Shown: positions 25,569 to 33,934 of the stretch, one piece after another | Layout: every line of letters begins with the position of its first letter | How positions within the stretch are numbered: position 1 is the first letter of the stretch | Assembly (NCBI RefSeq): GCF_001612725.1 | Contig: NZ_BDAZ01000058.1 | Coordinates: 36,271-100,270, forward strand | Source: Nocardia anaemiae NBRC 100462 | Lineage (GTDB): Bacteria > Actinomycetota > Actinomycetes > Mycobacteriales > Mycobacteriaceae | Reading direction: 5' to 3' | Length of the DNA stretch: 64,000 bases | Program-made: the position numbers and the translations under genes | The notes under the pieces: model-generated | Database searches by the model: none | Seen by the model: only the letters and a program-made list of their open reading frames with translations | What the model was told of the DNA's origin: nothing

Positions 25569-26329
25569 GTGAACGAAGCCCTGCGCCAAGCTATGGCCAA
25601 GGCCGGTGTATCGGATCAACAACTTGCGGAAGCGTGTGATGTCGATGTCAAGACAGTCAACCGATGGATCACACACCCCACTCGGACTCCGCACGCCCGA
25701 CACCGTTGGGCGGCATGTCGAAAGCTCGGAGCAGAGGAGGCCGATTTGTGGCCATCAGCTATCCGGGTGAGCCTCAAAACCGGACCAGACCGCGAGATCG
25801 TCCAGGTTTTCCCGTACCGGTCTGCTGCGCCAGCTTCGTTGTGGCGCAACCTAATTCACAATGCACGACAAGAGCTGACCTTTGCTGGGTATACGAGCTA
25901 CTTCCTCTGGCTCGAACAGGCCAATCTTGGAAAACTATTGCGCGCAAGGCATCAAATGGTTGCCGAATACGATTCTTGATAGGTGATCCTGACAGCGATG
26001 CCACCCGCCAACGTGAGCAGGAGGAGGGAGTCCCGCTCATGCTGTCAACCCGGATCGCCGTCACTGTCGGCGAGCTGCACAAGCTACGCGAGTGCGACAA
26101 CATCGAAGCCAGGTACGAGACGGGGCACGTGAACATCTCCGTGTTCAGGTTCGACAACGAAATGATCGTCACCCCGATCCTGGCTCGCCGAGTAGGCCAC
26201 GACTCGCCGATGTTCCACATCCGTCGCGAGCAGAACGACGGCATGTTCGACCGGTTCATGGAGCACGTTGATGAACTATGGTCCCGAGGCCGAGACATCT
26301 GGGAGGATCCCGCGCATGGGACGACGTGA
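25569..26329 (+). pseudogene. Frameshifted XRE-type regulator with C-terminal sensor domain
   Basis: GTG 25569 after AGGAGG opens an HTH (VSDQQLAEACDVDVKTVNRWI then TPHARHRWAACRKLGAEEADLW) and continues to AGYTSYFLWLEQANLG, then hits a stop at 25979. The remainder of the same protein (GCRIRFLIGDPDSDATRQRE to a stop at 26329) lies in the -1 frame. The two parts join naturally at the AAAA run 25931-25934: five As would give LGKTIARKASNGCRIRF in one frame. I recognise the whole as a common actinobacterial HTH protein often encoded just before a NUDIX gene, as here. This is either a one-base deletion or a sequencing error. Confidence 0.85.
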
Positions 26330-26783
26330 CTACGAAAACGACCCGAACGCACCTGCAGCGAACAGTCTGGTACCCGCTGCGTCTGTGGTTGTCGTGAACG
26401 ACACGGGGCAAGTCCTTCTGCAGCGCCGCGTCGACAACAGTATGTGGGCGCTGCCCGGCGGCAAAATGGAGCTCGGCGAATCACTCGCCGAATGCGGAAT
26501 CCGAGAGACCAAGGAAGAGACCGGGATCGATGTAGAGATCACTGGGATCGTTGGCACCTACACCAACCCCCGACACGTGTTCGCCTACGACGACGGAGAA
26601 GTGAGACAGGAGTTCTCGATCTGCCTTCTCGGCAGACCGGTCGGCGGCACGCTCACTGTGTCCGACGAATCCCACGAAGTGGCGTGGTTCGCGCCAGGCG
26701 ACATCGCTTCTCTACCAATGGTTGCCAGCATACGACGCCGATTGGATGACTGGCGCTCAGGGCAGTACCCCATCGTCCGCTAG
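26316..26783 (+). CDS. NUDIX hydrolase
   Basis: A 155-residue Mg-dependent hydrolase of nucleoside-diphosphate-linked compounds. The complete Nudix box is GGKMELGESLAECG then IRETKEETGI (GX5EX7REUXEEXGU satisfied). The ATG 26316 has GGGAGG upstream and overlaps the regulator end by 14 bp; an upstream ATG at 26268 is less likely. Overlap suggests co-transcription with, and a role linked to, the broken regulator. Substrate unknown. Confidence 0.9.
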   Translation: MGRRDYENDPNAPAANSLVPAASVVVVNDTGQVLLQRRVDNSMWALPGGKMELGESLAECGIRETKEETGIDVEITGIVGTYTNPRHVFAYDDGEVRQEFSICLLGRPVGGTLTVSDESHEVAWFAPGDIASLPMVASIRRRLDDWRSGQYPIVR

Positions 26784-26858
26784 CCTGAATCCTTCTCTGC
26801 AACAATAATTTCTGACAATTCGCGGAGCTCACGGATTCGGGCAATACGACAGGTCCTC

Positions 26859-27051
26859 GACCGAAGACCTCCGGCAGGTCCCGCCACGGCAGGCTGGTCC
26901 GCAGTCGATACAGCATCCCCTCCACCACCAGGCGATTGTTGGTACGACCCACGTGCCCTTCGGATTTCGGTAGCAGCAGCTCGAGCAACTCCCACTGCTT
27001 ATCCGTCAGAACCTGATACTGATCACCTGCCACCGTCGCCACGACGACCAT
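26859..27051 (-). mobile_element. IS5-family transposase N-terminal remnant
   Basis: About 64 codons of a DUF4096-type (IS4/IS5-family) transposase N-terminus: YQVLTDKQWELLELLLP, NNRLVVEGMLYRLRT and SLPWRDLPEVFG. The match stops abruptly where the family continues with PWQTVYxRxxRW. The frame stays open to 26653, but the added part looks like non-coding read-through over the NUDIX gene. No complete terminal repeats were found. It marks past IS activity at this junction. Confidence 0.75.
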
Positions 27052-27053
27052 GA

Positions 27054-27090
27054 TGGTCGATCAGCCCTGCTGTGCAGAGCTGATCGACCA
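27054..27090 (-). terminator. Hairpin after tetR
   Basis: TGGTCGATCAGC (27054-27065) pairs perfectly with 27079-27090 across a 13-nt loop. It lies 20 nt past the tetR stop, so it is a probable terminator. It also abuts the transposase remnant and might derive from an IS end. Confidence 0.55.
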
Positions 27091-27110
27091 ATGCCATTGA
27101 GAGACACAGC

Positions 27111-27695
27111 CTAGCTCGCGGTCGGGTCGGTAACCGCGCGGACTACGGTTTCGAGGGCGTCTGCGGTTTGGTCGAGGGGGCGGGTGCTGCGTTGAGCTCG
27201 GCACATGGCGACGGTGCCTTCGATGGCGGCGACGATCAGGGTGGCGGTTCGGTCGGCGGCGGCGGGAGTCGCGCCGTGGGTGCGCAGGGATTCGGCGAGT
27301 AGTTCGATCCAGTGGTCGAAGGCGGCGGAGGCGGCGCGGCGCGGTTCGTCGTCGGCGTCGGGCTGGTCTTCGACCGAGACCGCCAGTACGGGGCATCCGG
27401 CACGGAAATCGCTGTCCACCACTACTTTTCGCCACATGTCTACAAATGCGCGGAGTCCGGCGACCGGTCCGGCGGGGAGTTCTCTGGCCAGCTTTCGGGA
27501 GGCCAGGGCGTCGGCGAAGCGGACGGCTTCGGCGGCCAGTTGGGATTTGCCACCGGGAAAGTAGTGGTAGGTCGAGCCGAGGGGTGCGCCGGAGTGTTTG
27601 GCCAGTTCGCGCACGCTGGTCGCGTTCAGCCCGCGGCGGCGCAGCATGTCGGCCGCGCCGGCCACCATTCGATCTCGCGCCTCCGACTGCGCCAT
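27111..27695 (-). CDS. TetR/AcrR-family repressor
   Basis: A 194-residue regulator. The N-terminal helix-turn-helix is SVRELAKHSGAPLGSTYHYF, and the C-terminal ligand domain includes a GCPVLAVSVEDQ segment typical of the LmrA/YxaF-type group. ATG 27695 is preceded by GGGAGG at 6 nt; the open frame to 28148 is antisense to the neighbour. It is divergent from the tautomerase gene, with a perfect palindrome between. Confidence 0.9.
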   Translation of the reverse strand: MAQSEARDRMVAGAADMLRRRGLNATSVRELAKHSGAPLGSTYHYFPGGKSQLAAEAVRFADALASRKLARELPAGPVAGLRAFVDMWRKVVVDSDFRAGCPVLAVSVEDQPDADDEPRRAASAAFDHWIELLAESLRTHGATPAAADRTATLIVAAIEGTVAMCRAQRSTRPLDQTADALETVVRAVTDPTAS

Positions 27696-27743
27696 CACAC
27701 CTCCCTTGCTCATAACGACTGTCATAGCGTACCGTGCACGAGA

Positions 27744-27759
27744 TATAACGGTCGTTATA
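27744..27759. promoter_or_regulatory. TetR operator
   Basis: Perfect palindrome TATAACG-GT-CGTTATA, 16 nt before the tautomerase start. An extra half-site ATAACGAC occurs near 27711, close to the tetR start, so the repressor may control both genes. Confidence 0.65.
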
Positions 27760-27774
27760 ACGGAGGTGTTCCTC

Positions 27775-28200
27775 ATGCCGATGATCCAGCTCACCCTGCC
27801 CGCGGGGGTCTTGTCCGCCGACATCCGGCGAACCTTGCAGCAGACGCTGCCCGCCACACTGCTGAAGTGGGAGGGTGCACCCGACAACGCGTTCTTCCGC
27901 GCACAGGCGTGGTGCCGCGTCGACGAAGTGCCGAACGGCGGCTTCACCAGCGTCGAGGACGAGCTGCCACGATTCCGAGTCGATGTCACCGTGCCGGAGG
28001 GCGCGCTATCCGATCGGCGCAAGGAGGGACTGATCAAACAGGTGACCGCCGACGTGCTGGCGGCCGCGGGACTCGGCGCGGACGACGCACTGCGCGTTTG
28101 GGTGCTCATCCACGAACAGCCCGAGGGAACCTGGGGCGCGGCAGGCACCGTCGTGCGCTACGCCGAACTGAAAGCCCTTGCGGCACAGGCGCGCGGCTGA
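27775..28200 (+). CDS. Tautomerase-family protein
   Basis: A 141-residue protein of the 4-oxalocrotonate tautomerase/MIF superfamily. It begins Met-Pro, giving the catalytic N-terminal Pro1 after Met removal. It contains two beta-alpha-beta-like units (MIQLTLPAGVLSADIRRTL; FRVDVTVPEGALSDRRKEGL) and HEQPEGTWGAAG near the end. Members isomerise keto/enol substrates or dehalogenate. GGAGG lies upstream. It is regulated by the adjacent TetR. Confidence 0.88.
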   Translation: MPMIQLTLPAGVLSADIRRTLQQTLPATLLKWEGAPDNAFFRAQAWCRVDEVPNGGFTSVEDELPRFRVDVTVPEGALSDRRKEGLIKQVTADVLAAAGLGADDALRVWVLIHEQPEGTWGAAGTVVRYAELKALAAQARG

Positions 28201-28258
28201 TGCAAGAGCTGACTGCCTGCGCACCAACCACCTCGAGTGGCGCGAGCGCCGCTCGGCG

Positions 28259-28921
28259 TCAACTGACCACACCGCGCCGTGACGCGGAGTCGAGCGCGGG
28301 AGCGACCCAGGTGGTGAGGTAAGCGCGAAGTTCTTCGCCGTGGCGCGGCGGGCGGCCGGGATCGATGACGAACGACTGGACGATGCGCAGCATGTGCTCG
28401 ACGAGCTCGTCCAGCTCGGTGCCGGAGATTCCCGCGGCGGCCCAGTCGACCGCGTAGCGTTGCAGGATCGAGCGGCCGAATGCCAATGCGGTGTCGGAGG
28501 TTACGCCCGCGGAGAAGGCGCTGGCGCGGCCGGGGGCGAGCAGCAGGTTGAGGTATTTCTCGTGCGGTAGACGTTCGAGTGTGTAGGCGATGCCCTCCAC
28601 GACAGCGGTGGCGGGGTCACGGATCTGGCTCACATGCTCGGCGAGGACATCGAGGAAATGCGTGGTCTGCGCGATGGCGGTCGCGGTCAAAAGCGCTTCG
28701 GCACTGGGGAAATAGCGGTACACGGTCTGACGGGTGACGCCGAGATCGCGAGCGACCTCCGCGACGCTGAAATCGCCGCCGGATCGGTCGATCGCCCGAC
28801 GCGCCGCGGCGAGGATGCGCTCGACGGCTTCGTCGTCGTCCACGGGTGCCGTCCCCGACCATCCATGCGTGCGCACCGGATTGCTCACTCCTTCAAACTT
28901 CACGTCCGAGGTCTTGACCAT
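28259..28921 (-). CDS. TetR-family repressor
   Basis: A 220-residue regulator with the helix-turn-helix SVAEVARDLGVTRQTVYRYF (about residues 52-71), after a longer-than-usual N-terminal tail of about 30 residues. A later start is possible. It is divergent from the deazaflavin nitroreductase gene; its start codon lies inside a perfect 12-bp inverted repeat, implying autoregulation. Confidence 0.88.
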   Translation of the reverse strand: MVKTSDVKFEGVSNPVRTHGWSGTAPVDDDEAVERILAAARRAIDRSGGDFSVAEVARDLGVTRQTVYRYFPSAEALLTATAIAQTTHFLDVLAEHVSQIRDPATAVVEGIAYTLERLPHEKYLNLLLAPGRASAFSAGVTSDTALAFGRSILQRYAVDWAAAGISGTELDELVEHMLRIVQSFVIDPGRPPRHGEELRAYLTTWVAPALDSASRRGVVS

Positions 28922-28949
28922 ACACTTGCCGCTAGATGTATGGTCAAGT
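28913..28949. promoter_or_regulatory. TetR operator
   Basis: CTTGACCATACA and TGTATGGTCAAG form a perfect interrupted palindrome (12-nt spacer) between the divergent tetR and nitroreductase genes. It overlaps the tetR start codon and contains TTGACC, a possible -35 box. Confidence 0.7.
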
Positions 28950-28975
28950 TCAGTAGGACGGATCGAAGGAAATCA

Positions 28976-29479
28976 ATGACGACTCCACCACGCCCCAAAC
29001 AGCTCGACTCACCGGTATTGCCGAAGATCTTCAAATACATGGGTAAAGCCCAAGTTTGGGTCTACAAACGCACCGGCGGACGCATCGGCGGAAAATGGCG
29101 CATCGGCGCGGGCTTCCGCAAGCCGGTGCCGACTCTGCTACTCGAACATCGAGGCCGGAAATCCGGCACCACTTACACCACGCCGCTGCTCTACATCACC
29201 GACGGCGCGGACACGATCATCGTCGCGTCCCAGGGCGGACTCGCCAAACACCCGCAGTGGTACCACAATCTGCGCGCCAACCCCGACACCCACATCCAGA
29301 TCGGCCGCGACCGCCATCCCGTGCGCGCACTCACCGCCGACCCGCAACAACGCGCACGCCTATGGCCCGAACTGGTCCGCGCCTACGCCGACTTCGACAC
29401 CTACCAAGCATGGACCGACCGCGAAATCCCAGTCATCATCCTCCGCCCCCGCACCGCCCCCGATCCGGATGCGCCATAG
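28976..29479 (+). CDS. Deazaflavin (F420)-dependent nitroreductase, Ddn family
   Basis: A 167-residue split-beta-barrel protein of the Ddn/Fgd-independent F420H2-dependent reductase family (DUF385). Signature segments: LLLEHRGRKSGTTYTTPLLY, TIIVASQGG and HPQWYHNLRANP. Such enzymes reduce quinones and nitro compounds with F420H2. GAAGGAAA precedes the ATG. Controlled by the neighbouring TetR. Confidence 0.9.
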   Translation: MTTPPRPKQLDSPVLPKIFKYMGKAQVWVYKRTGGRIGGKWRIGAGFRKPVPTLLLEHRGRKSGTTYTTPLLYITDGADTIIVASQGGLAKHPQWYHNLRANPDTHIQIGRDRHPVRALTADPQQRARLWPELVRAYADFDTYQAWTDREIPVIILRPRTAPDPDAP

Positions 29480-29618
29480 CGCTACTGGTGCAGCACAACC
29501 CGCTGACGATCACACACCCCCCGAGACCGCTGTGGCTCGGGTAGTTGGCTCCAGGTGTGCCAACGGCGAGACCACTACAGAGTCGGCCGACTCGCGGCTA
29601 CTACTCGCTGTCTCGAAC

Positions 29619-30482
29619 TTATCTGCTCGGAGGATCGAGGTATGCGGCCGTTGCTGTTTGCACGAACGATCGGATCAACGGATTGGCGTCGCCCTCGTTC
29701 CAGACCACCACCACTCTGCTCGGCGCCATATCGATCAGCGCGACCACGGCCAGTCCCGCGGGAACGTTGTGCCCGAGCGGAGTTATGCCAACGGTGCCGT
29801 TCCACAGAACGGCTTGCACACACTCTTGAACCACCCGCACGACCGGGCCTTCCCGCGGTTCGCCACCGTTCCAGTAGGTCTGCCAGAGGGTGTCGGTGCC
29901 AGCGGGAAACTGGAACCAGTGACGGTCGGCCAAGTCGGCCAGTTTCAGGTGGTCGCGGTGGGCCAGCGGGTCGTCGGCGCGTAGTACGGCTCCGACCGGG
30001 TCGGCGCGCAGTTCACGAACAGTCAGGGCAGTGTCGTCGAACGGTGCACGGGTCACGGCGACGTCGACAAGTCCGGCCTTCAGCCCGCAGGTGGGGTCGG
30101 TGAGGTCGGTGTCGCGGATACGGATGTCGACCTCGGGATGCCGATGGCGGTAAGCGGCGGCCAGTCTGGTGATGCCCGGGTCGGTGGCGTCACCCAGGAT
30201 CCCGATGGTGAGATTCGCGTTTCCGGCCGCTGCGGCCACCCGCACGCTGACCCGGTCGGCCTGCTCGAGCAGAGCACGCGCCTCGTCGAGTAGCACTGCC
30301 CCGACCGGCGTGAGACCGACACCGGCGGGCGACCGATCGAACAGGGCGGCACCGACTTCCGCCTCCAGTTGCCGGATGGCGCGGCTCAGCGGCGGTTGAC
30401 TCATGTGCAGCCGGGTGGCGGCGCGACCGAAGTGGCGTTCCTCGGCGACAGCTACGAAGTAACGCAGCGTACGTAGCTCCAC
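29619..30482 (-). CDS. LysR-family regulator
   Basis: A 287-residue regulator. The N-terminal winged HTH is VELRTLRYFVAVAEERHFGR then AATRLHMSQPPLSRAIRQLE, followed by a periplasmic-binding-like effector domain. The GTG 30482 places the family-typical LRTLRYFV at the N-terminus; the open frame upstream to 30605 is not homologous. A palindrome lies just upstream. It is divergent from a DoxX-like gene. Confidence 0.9.
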   Translation of the reverse strand: MELRTLRYFVAVAEERHFGRAATRLHMSQPPLSRAIRQLEAEVGAALFDRSPAGVGLTPVGAVLLDEARALLEQADRVSVRVAAAAGNANLTIGILGDATDPGITRLAAAYRHRHPEVDIRIRDTDLTDPTCGLKAGLVDVAVTRAPFDDTALTVRELRADPVGAVLRADDPLAHRDHLKLADLADRHWFQFPAGTDTLWQTYWNGGEPREGPVVRVVQECVQAVLWNGTVGITPLGHNVPAGLAVVALIDMAPSRVVVVWNEGDANPLIRSFVQTATAAYLDPPSR

Positions 30483-30489
30483 ACTGGCA

Positions 30490-30508
30490 CGATACCCGTC
30501 CGGTATCG
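30490..30508. promoter_or_regulatory. LysR binding-site candidate
   Basis: CGATACC-CGTCC-GGTATCG, a perfect 7-bp interrupted palindrome 8-26 nt upstream of the lysR start. Confidence 0.45.
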
Positions 30509-30687
30509 GTATCGCGGAACAGGTCTTGGACACCTCCGGTGTCCCGGCGGTGCAATCGAAATATGACCGACGAAACACACAGCGACGAAACGAACTCCGC
30601 CACAACGGTTTCGATAGTGCCTGCCAGCGAGGGTGAGGTGATCATGTTAGGTGCCACGCGAATGCACCACAGCTGAACATCGACGTG

Positions 30688-30763
30688 ATGCGCCACTACG
30701 CCACCGTCACCGCCACCGACTTCACCTGAATCCCCCGCGGACCGAGGCGCTTTCGCCTCGGTC
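30688..30763 (+). other. Short leader ORF plus hairpin
   Basis: ATG 30688 opens a 13-codon peptide (MRHYATVTATDFT) ending at 30729. Eleven bases later a perfect 10-bp stem with a 4-nt loop (GACCGAGGCG, 30740-30763) stands 25 nt before the DoxX-like start. This could be an attenuator, or just a terminator-like stem. Confidence 0.3.
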
Positions 30764-30788
30764 CCTGATGTCACCCTGGACAGGAATT

Positions 30789-31151
30789 GTGAATATCGCA
30801 TTCTGGATCGCCGCAGGCCTGCTCGCACTCTTCTACCTGTATGCAGGCGCACTGAAGATCACCCGAAGCCGGGATCGACTCCGGCCCATGATGGCCTGGG
30901 TGGACCGCACACCCCTACCCGCCGTGCGCGCCATCGGCGTGCTCGAAGTACTCGGCGCGCTCGGGCTGATCCTTCCACCCCTGACCGGCGTCGCGCCCTG
31001 GCTCGCTGTGGTCGCGGCCGTTGGGTTCGTACTCCTGCAATTCGGTGCGATCCCGGTCCATCTGACCGGCGGAGATCGAAAAGTCGCCCTCAACATCACC
31101 CTTCTCCTGACAGCAGCCGTGACCGTTTTGTTCGCGACCACCTGCGTGTGA
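30789..31151 (+). CDS. DoxX-like membrane protein
   Basis: A 120-residue four-helix membrane protein of the DoxX-like group (FYLYAGALKITRSRDRLRPM; GVLEVLGALGLILPP). Members are linked to respiratory or oxidative-stress functions. The GTG 30789 has AGGAA upstream; ATG 30768 is an alternative. It is divergent from lysR and probably its target. Confidence 0.82.
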   Translation: MNIAFWIAAGLLALFYLYAGALKITRSRDRLRPMMAWVDRTPLPAVRAIGVLEVLGALGLILPPLTGVAPWLAVVAAVGFVLLQFGAIPVHLTGGDRKVALNITLLLTAAVTVLFATTCV

Positions 31152-31408
31152 CTCTCTGCTTACCTAGGTAGCTGGAGTGGTCGCGTGGCAGCGATCTACC
31201 GATGCATCGGAGCTCGGTGCGTCAGATGCTTGTCGCCGATCGTGGCACCGTGCAACGAACCCGAATCGGCGAAGCAGGCGATGTAGGTGAACATTTCGGC
31301 TCTCGACAAGTATCGAATCGCGTGGTTTCCCTGTTTCCCGCAGGACTCGTCGAGGAGCGCTGCACCGCTCGAGCGTCATTCGGTCATAGATGGCGTGCGG
31401 GGGCTCCT

Positions 31409-32620
31409 ATGAGTCAGATCCTGCAAGTGGCAGGGGCGCTGTTGCTGCTCGCTGGTTTCGTCTCCGCCCAGATCGGCGGGATGACCGACAAATCGGTTGA
31501 GTATCTGGTGCTGAACGCGGTGGGTGGTGCGCTGCTCGCCGTCCTCGCGTTCATGGGACGGGACTGGGGATTCCTGCTGCTCGAGGGCACGTGGGCCGTG
31601 GTCTCGGCGATTTCGCTGCGCAGTGCTTGTGGATCGGCCCGATCGGTAGCGCTGGATCCGGCGCCCGTAGGCCTTTCGTCGGCTCGGACGCGGAGGCGCT
31701 ATCGACAACTTCCAACACCACCGATCCGCGCCGCTGTCCTGAGAGGGGACGAGCTGTGCAAACCCGAGCGGCTCATCCACCTGTTCCGTAACTCCTACGC
31801 GGGCTCTCAGGGCCGACAGTGGCTACAGGCCCATATCCTGTGGTGGACACTCGCATTCTTGCGCGACAACGGTGTTCGTGCCGACATCGACCTGCTCACC
31901 TCGCCGGAGCTGTCCCGCAGGATCGTCGCGATGGCACTTCCGCCCGGCCACCCGCAAGTGCATCCCGTCGGCCAGCCCGAGATGAATTTCGGCCTGTGGT
32001 GGTCGATCCTGGCCGATATCGCCCGAGTGGTTTATCGCCCGCGATGGCGTCGTGTGCTCTTCGGTCGCGGTCCTGCGCTGCCCGATCTGGCGGAGCTGGA
32101 GCGGCGGACATGGCAGCTGGGGTTGCGGCCGTGGATGTCGAGTACCGGTTTCGAAGAATTGGCCGGGATCGCGCGGGCGCTGTCGATCATCGGCGAATGC
32201 GAGGGGGTGCGGCCGGTCGGCGCCGACAAGGTCATGACGCAGGTCCTGCTGCCGGAACTTCTTGTCGCCGAATTGCACTGGCTGCGTGCACCTGGCGGGC
32301 GCCTGCGAACGCGCAACCGTCCACGCGTCGACGTGGTGCTGTTGCGCAGGTACAGCACCGCCCGGGTCAGGTGGGCCGACGGACGCTACCTCAATCCGCT
32401 GGACCACATGTATCTGCGCGCGGGTGATCTTCTCGACCACCACGCGCAGCTACCCCAAGAGCCACCGAATCCGGCTCTCCGGCACGTCCTGGATATGTAC
32501 CGGGAGATATGCCGCGCCGACAACGACATGCCGGACCCGGATTACCCCGATGATCCACCGGACCGACAACAACAAGTTTCGGCCACGTCGCCTGGATCGG
32601 TGAGCACCAACAGGACCTGA
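31409..32620 (+). CDS. Putative fusion: CBU_0592-like membrane domain plus unknown domain
   Basis: A 403-residue ORF. Residues 1-70 are a three-helix membrane unit very like CBU_0592-family proteins (QILQVAGALLLLAGFVSAQI, EYLVLNAVGGALLAVLAFMG, FLLLEGTWAVVSAISL), which normally end there. The frame continues through a Ser/Arg-rich linker into about 300 residues that look genuinely coding (LFRNSYAGSQGRQWLQAHIL, ADIDLLTSPELSRRIVAMAL, MNFGLWWSILADIARVVYRP) but match nothing I know. No good internal start is visible for the second part, so it is either a true fusion, or two genes joined by loss of a stop/frameshift near 31620-31740. Confidence 0.6.
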   Translation: MSQILQVAGALLLLAGFVSAQIGGMTDKSVEYLVLNAVGGALLAVLAFMGRDWGFLLLEGTWAVVSAISLRSACGSARSVALDPAPVGLSSARTRRRYRQLPTPPIRAAVLRGDELCKPERLIHLFRNSYAGSQGRQWLQAHILWWTLAFLRDNGVRADIDLLTSPELSRRIVAMALPPGHPQVHPVGQPEMNFGLWWSILADIARVVYRPRWRRVLFGRGPALPDLAELERRTWQLGLRPWMSSTGFEELAGIARALSIIGECEGVRPVGADKVMTQVLLPELLVAELHWLRAPGGRLRTRNRPRVDVVLLRRYSTARVRWADGRYLNPLDHMYLRAGDLLDHHAQLPQEPPNPALRHVLDMYREICRADNDMPDPDYPDDPPDRQQQVSATSPGSVSTNRT

Positions 32621-32675
32621 ACAACCACCCCAGCCCACTGGTTCGGCAAACCCGCCAACCGACGCCCTGCGGCCG

Positions 32676-32720
32676 ACTTCTTCGCAGAAGCCGAACGCTA
32701 GACGTTGAAACGGAATTCGA
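32676..32720. repeat. Copy of the ychF 3' end
   Basis: Matches 41325-41370 with about three differences. On the minus strand it encodes VEFRFNV and a stop, the exact C-terminus of YchF, plus about 20 bp of downstream DNA. Confidence 0.8.
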
Positions 32721-32869
32721 CGGCGGAAGCGTCGAATATCTGCACGTCGAACACCCTGCTCACCCCTCGACTCGCGTTCTGGAACCGAATAACCTCTGCG
32801 GGTCGACCTACGGTCCGACTGCGACCGGCCCCGCCACCACTGCCACCTCACATGGCTACTTCTAGCAAG

Positions 32870-32893
32870 CTCGAGTACGCGCTCATGCCGATT
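32870..32893. repeat. 24-bp direct repeat, left copy
   Basis: The sequence beginning CTCGAGTACGCGCTCATGCC is identical at 36219-36242. The two copies bracket the SnoaL-like gene, a gene remnant and the propeller kinase. Confidence 0.85.
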
Positions 32894-33066
32894 ATGCAGC
32901 GCTTGGTTGGCCTCGTGCGATCGTCGTCAAACACTGATGGAAACGGTCTCGTTCCGGGCCGAGGAGGCGGTGTCGGAATCGGCGCGCCTGTCGGTGCCGC
33001 CGAGGGTTGGGATCGAGCTGGATCGTTGACGACGTAGGGCGGACAGGGGTGGGTGTGACCGCGCGA

Positions 33067-33504
33067 CTACGTTCCGTCTTTGCGGCTTTCGAGGATGTGC
33101 GCATACGGATCGCTGGTCGCCCCCACATGCTCGGGCATCGGGTAATAGGTCTTGATGAGCAGATTGCCCGCGCTGTCCCAGGCGAATGTTTCGATGCTGT
33201 GGACCATCACGATGTCCTCGCCGGTGCCGAAGCGGTTCTCGCACACCCACGCCATTTCGTCACCGTTGACCTGCACGGTCAGCATCGTGATCCGCAGAAA
33301 CTGTTGGAACATGTCCCACGCGTGCGTAGTCGCCACGTCAAAGCCGGTCTTCTCCTGGGTGCCTACGGGATCGAACATGCGCAACCCGGCGGGAACGATG
33401 GTGCGCCACGAGGCGATCCAGTCTTCTTTCCGACCGGCGTTCCACAGCTCTGCGTGCTGGGCAGCGTGGGCAAGACGCGCCTCGCGAGTGGGGATTTTCG
33501 ACAC
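33067..33504 (-). CDS. SnoaL/NTF2-like protein
   Basis: A 145-residue cone-fold protein (SnoaL-like polyketide cyclase superfamily). Features: HAELWNAGRKEDWIASWRTI near the start, then VQVNGDEMAWVCENRFGTGE and a terminal IKTYYPMPEHVG. GTG 33504 has AAGGAG upstream; the ORF open to 33537 has no better start. Catalytic residues cannot be assigned. The gene stands alone in a rearranged area. Confidence 0.75.
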   Translation of the reverse strand: MSKIPTREARLAHAAQHAELWNAGRKEDWIASWRTIVPAGLRMFDPVGTQEKTGFDVATTHAWDMFQQFLRITMLTVQVNGDEMAWVCENRFGTGEDIVMVHSIETFAWDSAGNLLIKTYYPMPEHVGATSDPYAHILESRKDGT

Positions 33505-33679
33505 GTTTGACGATCTCCTTCGCCACCGGGTAGCCAATGTTCGCTAACCAGGATTCCGAACACCAGACTAGACACGTGTCCATGCTGGCGTCAATGCGGT
33601 CCGGCGCAACACCAATCCAGAATAGTTGCAAAATGCAACCTACTCTCATGCCGCTGGGTGCGGTCCTCTTGGCCACCGG

Positions 33680-33853
33680 TCGGCGACGTCTCCAGTCGAG
33701 CTCGAGTTGGACCTCGTGGCTGCCAGGGTCCACGCTGACCGTGAGCATCTCGCCACGGCCGATGAGACCCACTTTGCTGCCATCGATGAACACGCGGTAC
33801 TTGCGCAGAAGATCAACAAATCCGCCAGGCCGCCGCTGGACAGTGATTTGCGC
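33680..33853 (-). pseudogene. Remnant of a small PEGA-like protein gene
   Basis: The minus strand reads QITVQRRPGGFVDLLRKYRV then FIDGSKVGLIGRGEMLTVSV and DPGSHEVQLELDW. It resembles small actinobacterial proteins with an IDG-x-x-VG / PG-x-H-x-V-x-L-x-DW pattern. No start codon exists (a stop precedes the first homologous codon), and after DW the sequence turns into RRRRPVAK, unlike the family. Confidence 0.5.
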
Positions 33854-33934
33854 TCAAACTAGTTCGATCTTGGTGGGGATGGTCGTTCTGGCTCATTGTT
33901 CATCGCGGGTGCCCCGTGGCCACAAGGTAATCGG

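Larger units (their letters stand above)
32621..33066. other. Gene-poor region with two repeat fragments
   Basis: 446 bp without a convincing gene. It contains the ychF-end fragment (32676-32720) and one copy of the 24-bp repeat (32870-32893). It looks like recombination debris. Confidence 0.5.

Noticed and set aside
25931..25934. Programmed -1 frameshift in the XRE-type regulator
   Set aside because: The AAAA run lacks the X-XXY-YYZ slippery heptamer in the zero frame and no clear stimulatory stem follows, so a simple deletion or read error is more likely.
29519..29540. Possible terminator between the nitroreductase and lysR
   Set aside because: Only a 6-bp stem (CCCGAG/CTCGGG) with a 10-nt loop, which is too weak to call.
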